A DNA stretch of 64,000 nt, from positions 10,373,209-10,437,208 of the forward strand of contig CP114482.1 of the NCBI GenBank assembly GCA_027186245.1. The letters are read 5' to 3'. The notes under the pieces are model-generated. The model did not search any database. It was given only the letters and a program-made list of their open reading frames with translations, and had not been told where the DNA came from. Below are positions 1 through 10,090 of this stretch, piece after piece. This DNA is from Coriaria nepalensis. Its lineage: Eukaryota; Streptophyta; Magnoliopsida; Cucurbitales; Coriariaceae. Within the stretch, counting starts at the first letter, position 1. Each line of letters opens with the position of its first letter. The position numbers and the translations under genes are program-made.

Positions 1-569
1 GAACAAATTCTATTTTCGCTCCTTAAACGAGACTTTTGTGCATAACTTGCAATTGATCTATTTAAGCAAATTATCCCTTGTTTAGCCTCGAAATCATGTC
101 ATTGTGTCACTTCTAGTGATTAAATCATTTCAACGAAATTCGAACAAAATCTTTTTTCCCATTTCAACCATGACTTTCGTGCATAATTTGCAATCGATCT
201 TTTGAAGGCAACTATGCATTTGTATAGCCTTAAAATCATGTCATTGAGTCACTTTTAGTCAGTAAATCATTTGAAATCAATTAAAAGGAATTCTATTTTT
301 GAATTTCAAACACGAATTTTGTGCAAGACATGCAATTGATCTATTGAAGGTAATTATGCGTTTGTTTAGCCTTAAAATCGTGTCATTGAGTCTTCTCTAG
401 TCATTAAATCAATTAAAAGTAATTCGAAAGAATTATATTATTTTGCGCTTCAAACACGACTTTCGTTCAGAACTTCCAATTCAACAATTGAAGGTAACAC
501 TGCATCTTTTTGGCCTTAAAATCACGTCATTGAGTCTCTTCTAGTCATCAAATCATTTAAAAGCTTTAC

Positions 570-710
570 GAACAAATTCTATTTTCGCTCTTTAAACGAG
601 ACTTTTGTGCATAACTCGCAATTGATCTATTTAAGCAAATTATCTTTTGTTTAGCCTTGAAATCATGTCATTGAGTCTCTTTTAGTAATTAAATCATTTC
701 AAAGAAATTT
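570..710 (+). repeat. Satellite monomer class A (141 bp)
   Basis: Class A begins GAACAAATTCTATTT and has CTCTTTAAACGAGACTTTTG at about bases 19-38. A GATC site lies near base 55, followed by AAGCAAATTATCC. Its core has GAAATC where B, C and D usually have AAAATC, and it ends with TAATTAAATCATTTCAAAG. A GCTCTTCAATCGAG variant replaces the early block in most copies from 46.5 kb onward. Confidence 0.92.
653..677 (+). other. Conserved ~25-bp core box of the monomer (example copy)
   Basis: The box reads AGCCTTGAAATCATGTCATT followed by GAGTC, with AAAATC in most B, C and D copies. It is the most constant stretch in all four classes and recurs about every 142 bp across the window. Such a box could be a protein-binding site or a recombination-homology tract; neither can be shown from sequence alone. 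It does not match a CENP-B box. Confidence 0.85.
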
Positions 711-852
711 GAACGAAATCTTTTTTCGCACTTGAACCAATACTTTCGTGCATAATTTGCAATGGATCTTTTGAACGCAACTAGGCATTTGTATAACCTT
801 AAAATCATGTCATTGAGTCACTTTTAGTCATTTAATCATTCGAAATCAATTC
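711..852 (+). repeat. Satellite monomer class B (142 bp)
   Basis: Class B begins GAACGAAATCTTTTTTCGCA and carries TTTCGTGCATAATTTGCAAT followed by GGATCTTTTGAAGGCAAC. Its core is followed by ACTTTTAGTCA, so the junction reads TGAGTCAC. It ends near ATTCGAAATCAATTC. Two recurrent subtypes are visible: one with AACCAATACTTTCGTG and one with AACCACGGCTTTTGT. Confidence 0.92.
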
Positions 853-994
853 AAACGAATTCTATTTTCGCATTTCAAACACGACTTTTGTGCAAAATAT
901 GCAATTGATCTATTGAAGGCAATTATGCGTTTGTTTAGCCTTAAAATCATTTCATTGAGTCTTCTCTAGTCATTAAATCAATTAAAAGTAATTC
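853..994 (+). repeat. Satellite monomer class C (142 bp)
   Basis: Class C begins AAACGAATTCTATTTTCGCA, with an EcoRI-type GAATTC near its start. It carries GTGCAAAACATGCAATTGAT, then CTATTGAAGGCAATTATGCG. It ends with CATTAAATCAATTAAAAGTA before the D junction. This is the least variable class by eye. Confidence 0.92.
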
Positions 995-1003
995 GAAAGA
1001 ATT
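990..1003. other. C/D boundary inverted repeat AATTC-GAAA-GAATT, example
   Basis: A 5-bp inverted repeat with a GAAA spacer spans the C/D monomer boundary in most HORs. It is broken in copies with GAAAGATCTCT (near 17,368, 24,194, 26,470, 32,157, 34,433, 42,396 and 44,672). It may simply reflect the EcoRI-like start of the monomer. Confidence 0.6.
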
Positions 1004-1138
1004 CTATTTTTTCGCACTTCAAAGACGACTTTCGTTCAGAACTTCCAATTCAACAATTGAAGGCAACTATGCATCTTTTTAGCCTTAAAATCATGTGATT
1101 GAGTCTTTTCTAGTCATCAAATCATTTGAAAGCATTAC
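995..1138 (+). repeat. Satellite monomer class D (144 bp)
   Basis: Class D begins GAAAGAATTCTATTTTTTCG, with two extra bases in the T-run compared with the other classes. It lacks the GATC shared by A, B and C. In its place is an AATTCAACAATTGAAGG-type segment with dyad symmetry. It ends with CATCAAATCATTTGAAAGCA before the next A. Confidence 0.92.
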
Positions 1139-4100
1139 GAACAAATTCTATTTTCGCTCTTTAAACGAGACTTTTGTGCATAACTCGCAATTGATCTGTT
1201 AAAGCAAATTATCCATTGTTTAGCCTTGAAATCATGTCATTGAGTCTCTTCTAGTAATTAAATCATTTCAAAGCAAATGGAACAAAATTTATTTTTGCAC
1301 TTGAACCAGTACTTTCGTGCATAATTTGCAATAGATCTTTAGAAGGCAACTAGGCATTTGTATAGCCTTAAAATCATGTCATTGAGTCACTTTTAGTCAG
1401 TAAATCATTCGAAATCAATTCAAACGAATTCTATTTTCGCATTTCAAACACGACTTTTGTGCAAGACATGCAATTGATCTATTGAAGGCAATTATGCGTT
1501 TGTTTAGCCTTAAAATCGTGTCATTGAGTCTTCTCTAGTCATTAAATCAATTAAAAGTAATTCGAAAGAATTCTATTTTTTTGCACTTCAAACACGACTT
1601 TCCCTCAGAACTTCCGATTCAACAATTGAAGGCAACTATGCATCTTTTTAGCTTTAAAATTATGTCATTGAGTATTTTCTAGTCATCAAATCATTTGAAA
1701 GCATTACGAACAAATTCTATTTCCACTCTTTAAACGAGACTTTTGTGCATAACTTGAATTGATCTATTAAAGCAAATTATCCATTGTTTAGCCTTGAAAT
1801 CATGTGATCGAGTCTCTTCTAGTAATTAAATCATTCCAAAGAAATTCAAACGAAATCTTTTTTCGCACCTGAACCACGACTTTTGTGCATAATTTGCAAT
1901 GGATCTTTTGAAGGCAACTAGGCATTTGTATAGCCTTAGAATCATGTCATTGAGCGACTTTTAGTCACTAAATGATTCGAAATCAATTCAAACGAATTCT
2001 ATTTTTGCATTTCAAACACGACTTTTGTGCAAGACATGCAATTGATCTATTCAAGGTAACTATGGGTTTGTTTAGCCTTAAAATCGTGTCATTGAGTCTT
2101 CTCTAGTCATTAAATCAATTAAAAGTAATTCGAAAGAATTCTATTTTTCCGCGCTACAAACACGACTTTTGTTCCGAACTTCGAATTCAATAATTGAACG
2201 CAACTATGCATCTTTTTAGCCTTAAAATCATGTCATTGAGTCTCTTCTAGTCATCAAATCATTTGAAAGCATTACAAACAAATTCTTTTTTCGCTCTATA
2301 AACGAGACTTTTGTGCATAACTCACAATTGATCTATTTAAGCAAATTATCTTTTGTTTAGCCTTGAAATCATGTCATTGAGTCTCTTTTAGTAATTAAGT
2401 CATTTCAAAGAAATTCGAACAAAATCTTTTTTCGCACTTGAACCAATACTTTCGTGCATAATTTGCAATGGATCTTTTGAAGGCAACTAGGCATTTGTAT
2501 AACCTTAAAATCAAGTCATTGAGTCACTTTTAGTCATTTAATCATTCGAAATCAATTCAAACGAATTCTATTTTCGCATTTCAAACACGACTTTTGTGCA
2601 AGACATGCAATTGATCTATTGAAGGTAATTATGCGTTTGTTTAGCCTTAAAATCGTGTCATTGAGTCTTCTCTAGTCATTAAATCAATTAAAAGTAATTC
2701 GAAAGAATTCTATTTTTTTGCACTTCAAACACGACTTTCCCTCAGAACTTCCAATTCAACAATTGAAGGAAACTATGCATCTTTTTAGCTTTAAAATTAT
2801 GTCATTGATTATTTTCTAGTCATCAAATCATTTGAAAGCATTACGAACAAATTCTATTTCCACTCTTTAAACGAGACTTTTGTGCATAACTTGAATTGAT
2901 CTATTAAAGCAAATTATCCATTGTTTAGCCTTGAAATCATGTGATCGAGTCTCTTCTAGTAATTAAATCATTCCAAAGAAATTCAAACGAAATCTTTTTT
3001 CGCACCTGAACCACGACTTTTGTGCATAATTTGCAATGGATCTTTTGAAGGCAACTAGGCATTTGTATAACCTTAAAATCAAGTCATTGAGTCACTTTTA
3101 GTCATTTAATCATTCGAAATCAATTCAAACGAATTCTATTTTCGCATTTCAAACACGACTTTTGTGCAAAATATGCAATTGATCTATTGAAGGAAATTAT
3201 GCGTTTGTTTAGCCTTAAAATCATGTCATTGAGTCTTCTCTAGTCATTAAATCAATTAAAAGTAATTCGAAAGAATTCTATTTTTTCGCACTTCAAAGAC
3301 GACTTTCGTTCAAAACTTCTAATTCAACAATTGAAGGCAACTATGCATCTTTTTAGCCTTAAAATCATGTCATTGAGTCTTTTCTAGTCATCAAATCATT
3401 TGAAAGCATTACGAACAAATTCTATTTTCGCTCTTTAAACGAGACTTTTGTGCATAACTCGCAATTGATCTATTAAAGCAAATTATCCATTGTTTAGCCT
3501 TGAAATCATGTCATTGAGTCTCTTCTAGTAATTAAATCATTTCAAAGCAAATGGAACAAAATTTATTTTTGCACTTGAACCAATACTTTCGTGCATAATT
3601 TGCAATGGATCATTTGAAGGCAACTAGGCATTTGTATAGCCTTAAAATCATGTCATTGAGTCACTTTTAGTCAGTAAATCATTCGAAATCAATTCAAACG
3701 AATTCTATTTTCGCATTTCAAACACGACTTTTGTGCAAGACATGCAATTGATGTATTGAAGGTAATTATGCGTTTGTTTAGCCTTAAAATCGTGTCATTG
3801 AGTCTTCTCTAGTCATTAAATCAATTAAAAGTAATTCGAAAGAATTCTATTTTTTTGCGCTTCAAACACGACTTTCATTCAGAACTTCCAATTCAACAAT
3901 TGAAGGCAACTATGCATCTTTTTAGCTTTAAAATCATGTCATTGAGTATTTTCTAGTCATCATATTATTTGAAAGCATTACGAACAAATTCTATTTCCAC
4001 TCTTTAAACGAGACTTTTGTGCATAACTTGAATTGATCTATTAAAGCAAATTATCCATTGTTTAGCCTTGAAATCATGTGATCGAGTCTCTTCTAGTAAT

Positions 4101-5118
4101 TAAATCATTCCAAAGAAATTCAAACGAAATCTTTTTTCGCACCTGAACCACGACTTTTGTGCATAATTTGCAATGGATCTTTTGAAGGCAACTAGGCATT
4201 TGTATAACCTTAAAATCAAGTCATTGAGTCACTTTTAGTCATTTAATCATTCGAAATCAATTCAAACGAATTCTATTTTCGCATTTCAAACACGACTTTT
4301 GTGCAAAATATGCAATTGATCTATTGAAGGAAATTAAGCGTTTGTTTAGCCTTAAAATCATGTCATTGAGTCTTCTCTAGTCATTAAATCAATTAAAAGT
4401 AATTCGAAAGAATTCTATTTTTTCGCACTTCAAAGACGACTTTCGTTCAAAACTTCAAATTCAACAATTGAAGGCAACTATGCATCTTTTTAGCCTTAAA
4501 ATCATGTCATTGAGTCTTTTCTAGTCATCAAATCATTTGAAAGCATTACGAACAAATTCTATTTTCGCTCTTTAAACGAGACTTTTGTGCATAACTCGCA
4601 ATTGATCTATTAAAGCAAATTATCCATTGTTTAGCCTTGAAATCATGTCATTGAGTCTCTTCTAGTAATTAAATCATTTCAAAGCAAATGGAACAAAATT
4701 TATTTTTGCACTTGAACCAATACTTTCGTGCATAATTTGCAATGGATCATTTGAAGGCAACTAGGCATTTGTATAGCCTTAAAATCATGTCATTGAGTCA
4801 CTTTTAGTCAGTAAATCATTCGAAATCAATTCAAACGAATTCTATTTTCGCATTCCAAACACGACTTTTGTGCAAGACATGCAATTGATGTATTGAAGGT
4901 AATTATGCGTTTGTTTAGCCTTAAAATCGTGTCATTGAGTCTTCTCTAGTCATTAAATCAATTAAAAGTAATTCGAAAGAATTCTATTTTTTTGCGCTTC
5001 AAACACGACTTTCATTCAGAACTTCCAATTCAACAATTGAAGGCAACTATGCATCTTTTTAGCTTTAAAATCATGTCATTGAGTATTTTCTAGTCATCAT
5101 ATTATTTGAAAGCATTAC
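1139..5118 (+). repeat. Seven HORs alternating 569 and 568 bp
   Basis: Three of the units, starting at 1708, 2845 and 3982, are 568 bp long. They share a 1-bp deletion in A (AACTTGAATTGATC in place of AACTTGCAATTGATC), a GTGATCGAGTC core variant and ATTCCAAAGAAATTCAAACG. They alternate with 569-bp units, giving a two-HOR rhythm of 1,137 bp. Confidence 0.88.
2845..5118 (+). repeat. 1,137-bp tandem duplication (two HORs x 2)
   Basis: Bases 2845-3981 and 3982-5118 match almost base for base. I noticed only isolated differences, such as AATTATGCG against AATTAAGCG and CTTCTAATTC against CTTCAAATTC. Both copies end with the unusual CATCATATTATTTGAAAGC tail in D. The event is recent relative to the flanking HOR divergence. 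Confidence 0.88.
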
Positions 5119-5619
5119 GAACAAATTCTATTTTCGCTCTTTAGACGAGACGTTTGTGCATAACTTGCAATTGATCTATTCAAGCAAATTATCCATTGTT
5201 TAGCCTTGAAATCATGTCATTGAGTCTCTGCTAGTAATTAAATCATTTCAAAGCAAATGGAATGAAATGTATTTTTGCACTTGAACCACGACTTTCGTGC
5301 ATAATTTGCAATGGATCTTTTGAAGGCAACTAAACATTTTTATAGCCTTAAAATGATGTCACTGAGTCACTTTTAGTCAATAAATCATTCCCAAATCAAT
5401 TCCAACGAATTCTATTTTCGCATTTCAAACACGACTTTTGTGCAAAACATGCAATTGATCTATTGAAGACAATTATGCGTTTGCTTAGCCTTAAAATCAT
5501 GTCATTAAGTCTTCTCTAGTCATTAAATCAATCAAAGATAATTCGAAAGAATTCTATTTTTTCGCACTTCAAACATGACTTTCGTTCAGAACTTCCAATT
5601 CAACAATTGAAGGCAACTA

Positions 5620-8600
5620 TGCATCATTTTAGCCTTAAAATCATGTCATTGAGTCTTTTCTAGTCATCAAATCATTTGAAAGCATTACGAACAAATTCTA
5701 TTTCCACTCTTTAAACGAGACTTTTGTACATAATTTGCAATTGATCTATTCAAGCAAATTATCCATTGTTTAGCCTTGAAATCATGTCATCGAGTCTCTT
5801 CTAGTAATTAAACCATTTCAAAGCAAATGGAACGAAATGTATTTTTGCACTTGAACCCCGACTTTCGTGCATAATTTGCAATGGATCTTTTGAAGGCAAC
5901 TAGGCATTTTTATAGCCTTAAAATCATGTCATTGAGTCGATTTTAGTCAATAAATCATTCCCAAATCAATTCCAACGAATTCTATTTTCGCATTTCAAAC
6001 ATGAGTTTTGTGCAAAACATGCAATTGATCTATTGAAGACAATTATGCATTTGTTTAGCCTTAAAATCATGTCATTGAGTCTTCTCTAGTCATTAAATCA
6101 ATTGAAACTAATTCGAAAGAATTCTATTTTTTCGCACTTCAAACACAGCATTCATTCAAAACTTCCAATTCAACCATTGAAGGCAACTATGCATCTTTTT
6201 AGCCTTAAAATCATGTCATTGAGTCTTTTCTTGTCATCAAATCATTTGAAAGCATTACGAACAAATTCTATTTCCACTCTTTAAACGAGACTTTTGTGCA
6301 TAACCTGCAATTGATCTATTCAAGCAAATTATCCATTGTTTAGCCTTGAAATCATATCATTGAGTCTCTTCTAGTAATTAAATCATTTCAAAGCAAATGG
6401 AACGAAATGTATTTTTGCACTTGAACCACGACTTTCGTGCATAATTTGCAATGGATCTTTTGAAGGCAACTAGGCATTTTTATAGCCTTAAAATCATGTC
6501 ATTGAGCCACTTTTAGTCAGTAAATCATTCGAAATCAATTCAAACGAATTCTATTTTCGCATTTCAAACACGACTTTTGTGCAAGACATGCAATTGATCT
6601 ATTGAAGGCAATTATGCGTTTGTTTAGCCTTAAACTCATGTCATTGAGTCTTCTCTAGTCATTAAATCAATTGAAAGTAATTCGAAAGAATTCTATTTTT
6701 TCGCACTTCAAACACGACTTTCATTCAGAACTTCCAATTCAACCATTGAAGGCAACTATGCATCATTTTAGCCTTAAAAGCATGTCATTGAGTCTTTTCT
6801 AGTCATCAAATCATTTGAAAGCATTACGAACAAATTCTATTTCCACTCTTTAAACGAGACTTTTGTACATAACTTGCAATTGATCTATTCAAGCAAATTA
6901 TCCATTGTTTAGCCTTGAAATCATGTCATTGAGTCTCTTCTAGTAATTAAACCATTTCAAAGCAAATGGAACGAAATGTATTTTTGCACTTGAACCCCGA
7001 CTTTCGTGCATAATTTGCAATGGATCTTTTGAAGGCAACTAGGCATTTTTATAGCCTTAAAATCATGTCATTGAGTCGATTTTAGTCAATAAATCATTCC
7101 AAAATCAATTCCAACGAATTCTATTTTCGCATTTCAAACATGAGTTTTGTGCAAAACATGCAATTGATCTATTGAAGACAATTATGCATTTGTTTAGCCT
7201 TAAAATCATGTCATTGAGTCTTCTCTAGTCATTAAATCAATTGAAACTAATTCGAAAGAATTCTATTTTTTCGCACTCCAAACACAACATTCATTCAAAA
7301 CTTCCAATTCAGCCATTGAAGGCAACTATGCATCTTTTTAGCCTTAAAATCATGTCATTGAGTCTTTTCTTGTCATCAAATCATTTGAAAGCATTACGAA
7401 CAAATTCTATTTCCACTCTTTAAACGAGACTTTTGTGCATAACTTGCAATTGATCTATTCAAGCAAATTATCCATTGTTTAGCCTTGAAATCATGTCATT
7501 GAGTCTCTTCTAGTAATTAAATCATTTCAAAGCAAATGGAACGAAATGTATTTTTGCACTTGAACCCCGACTTTCGTGCATAATTTGCAATGGATCTTTT
7601 GAAGGCAACTAGGCATTTTTATAGCCTTAAAATCATGTCATTGAGCCACTTTTAGTCAGTAAATCATTCGCAATCAATTCAAACGAATTCTATTTTCGCA
7701 TTTCAAACACGACTTTTGTGCAAAACATGCAATTGATCTATTGAAGACAATTATGCATTTGTTTAGCCTTAAAATCATGTCATTGAGTCTTCTCTAGTCA
7801 TTAAATCAATTGAAAGTAATTCGAAAGAATTCTATTTTTTCGCACTTCAAACACGACTTTCATTCAGAACTTCCAATTCAACCATTGAAGGCAACTATGC
7901 ATCATTTTAGCCTTAAAAGCATGTCATTGAGTCTTTTCTAGTCATCAAATCATTTGAAAGCATTACGAACAAATTCTATTTCCACTCTTTAAACGAGACT
8001 TTTGTACATAACTTGCAATTGATCTATTCAAGCAAATTATCCATTGTTTAGCCTTGAAATCATGTCATCGAGTCTCTTCTAGTAATTAAACCATTTCAAA
8101 GCAAATGGAACGAAATGTATTTTTGCACTTGAACCCCGACTTTCGTGCATAATTTGCAATGGATCTTTTGAAGGCAACTAGGCATTTTTATAGCCTTAAA
8201 ATCATGTCATTGAGTCGATTTTAGTCAATAAATCATTCCCAAATCAATTCCAACGAATTCTATTTTCGCATTTCAAACATGAGTTTTGTGCAAAACATGC
8301 AATTGATCTATTGAAGACAATTATGCATTTGTTTAGCCTTAAAATCATGTCATTGAGTCTTCTCTAGTCATTAAATCAATTGAAACTAATTCGAAAGAAT
8401 TCGATTTTTTCGCACTTCAAACACAGCATTCATTCAAAACTTCCAATTCAACCATTGAAGGCAACTATGCATCTTTTTAGCCTTAAAATCATGTCATTGA
8501 GTCTTTTCTTGTCATCAAATCATTTGAAAGCATTACGAACAAATTCTATTTCCACTCTTTAAACGAGACTTTTGTGCATAACTTGCAATTGATCTATTCA

Positions 8601-10090
8601 AGCAAATTATCCATTGTTTAGCCTTGAAATCATGTCATTGAGTCTCTTCTAGTAATTAAATCATTTCAAAGCAAATGGAACGAAATGTATTTTTGCACTT
8701 GAACCACGACTTTCGTGCATAATTTGCAATGGATCTTTTGAAGGCAACTAGGCATTTTTATAGCCTTAAAATCATGTCATTGAGCCACTTTTAGTCAGTA
8801 AATCATTCGAAATCAATTCAAACGAATTCTATTTTCGCATTTCAAACACGACTTTTGTGCAAGACATGCAATTGATCTATTGAAGGCAATTATGCGTTTG
8901 TTTAGCCTTAAACTCATGTCATTGAGTCTTCTCTAGTCATTAAATCAATTGAAAGTAATTCGAAAGAATTCTATTTTTTCGCACTTCAAACACGACTTTC
9001 ATTCAGAACTTCCAATTCAACCATTGAAGGCAACTATGCATCATTTTAGCCTTAAAAGCATGTCATTGAGTCTTTTCTAGTCATCAAATCATTTGAAAGC
9101 ATTACGAACAAATTCTATTTCCACTCTTTAAACGAGACTTTTGTACATAACTTGCAATTGATCTATTCAAGCAAATTATCCATTGTTTAGCCTTGAAATC
9201 ATGTCATTGAGTCTCTTCTAGTAATTAAACCATTTCAAAGCAAATGGAACGAAATGTATTTTTGCACTTGAACCCCGACTTTCGTGCATAATTTGCAATG
9301 GATCTTTTGAAGGCAACTAGGCATTTTTATAGCCTTAAAATCATGTCATTGAGTCGATTTTAGTCAATAAATCATTCCCAAATCAATTCCAACGAATTCT
9401 ATTTTCGCATTTCAAACATGAGTTTTGTGCAAAACATGCAATTGATCTATTGAAGACAATTATGCATTTGTTTAGCCTTAAAATCATGTCATTGAGTCTT
9501 CTCTAGTCATTAAATCAATTGAAACTAATTCGAAAGAATTCTATTTTTTCGCACTTCAAACACAGCATTCATTCAAAACTTCCAATTCAACCATTGAAGG
9601 CAACTATGCATCTTTTTAGCCTTAAAATCATGTCATTGAGTCTTTTCTTGTCATCAAATCATTTGAAAGCATTACGAACAAATTCTATTTCCACTCTTTA
9701 AACGAGACTTTTGTGCATAACTTGCAATTGATCTATTCAAGCAAATTATCCATTGTTTAGCCTTGAAATCATGTCATTGAGTCTCTTCTAGTAATTAAAT
9801 CATTTCAAAGCAAATGGAACGAAATGTATTTTTGCACTTGAACCACGACTTTCGTGCATAATTTGCAATGGATCTTTTGAAGGCAACTAGGCATTTTTAT
9901 AGCCTTAAAATCATGTCATTGAGCCACTTTTAGTCAGTAAATCATTCGAAATCAATTCAAACGAATTCTATTTTCGCATTTCAAACACGACTTTTGTGCA
10001 AGACATGCAATTGATCTATTGAAGGCAATTATGCGTTTGTTTAGCCTTAAACTCATGTCATTGAGTCTTCTCTAGTCATTAAATCAATTA
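5620..10090 (+). repeat. 1,139-bp super-repeat (two HORs), ~3.9 tandem copies
   Basis: HOR starts alternate 570 and 569 bp apart from 5689 to 10245. Alternating D monomers carry GCATCATTTTAGCC and then AACACAGCATTCATTC (AACACAACATTCATTC in the second copy). Alternate A monomers carry GTACATAA and then GTGCATAA. Copies run at 5689, 6828, 7967 and 9106, each exactly 1,139 bp apart. The left edge is near 5,620, where the CATCATTTT marker first appears. The right edge is near 10,090, where GAATTCTGTTTTTT replaces GAATTCTATTTTTT. Confidence 0.92.

Larger units (their letters stand above)
1..1138 (+). repeat. Diverged leading HOR units (2 copies)
   Basis: These are two complete A-B-C-D units of 569 bp. 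They differ from each other and from the next block at scattered positions; unit 1 has TTATCCCTT in A, unit 2 TTATCTTTT. The unit at 570 most resembles the unit at 2276, 1,706 bp (three HORs) downstream. The array continues leftward out of the window. Confidence 0.85.
570..1138 (+). repeat. Representative higher-order repeat unit (A-B-C-D, 569 bp)
   Basis: This unit shows the standard layout: A 141 bp, B 142, C 142 and D 144, total 569. Monomers of different classes are clearly homologous but differ at many positions. The same class in neighbouring units is far more alike, which is the defining sign of a higher-order repeat. The 570-bp variant common between 5 and 17 kb comes mainly from one extra base near the B 3' end, where ATTCCCAAATC or ATTCCAAAATC replaces ATTCGAAATC. 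Confidence 0.95.

Noticed and set aside
570..710. Monomer built from two ~71-bp half repeats
   Set aside because: I compared the two halves of A and saw no convincing alignment; the monomer appears to be a single unit of about 142 bp.
711..994. CENP-B box in the satellite
   Set aside because: TTCG occurs several times per HOR (for example TTCGAAAGAATTC), but none is followed by the CGGG half of the CENP-B box consensus at the right spacing.
5941..5960. AATAAA polyadenylation-like signals in B monomers (GTCAATAAATC)
   Set aside because: They arise from a common CAGTAAATC/CAATAAATC variant in an AT-rich repeat and have no associated transcription unit.
6102..6284. 60-codon open frame repeated at 7241, 8380 and 9519 (1,139 bp apart)
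   Set aside because: It crosses C and D satellite monomers and exists only because the 1,139-bp unit was amplified. Equivalent positions in other HORs are interrupted. The peptide is low complexity, rich in K, S, L and H, and its spacing is that of the repeat.
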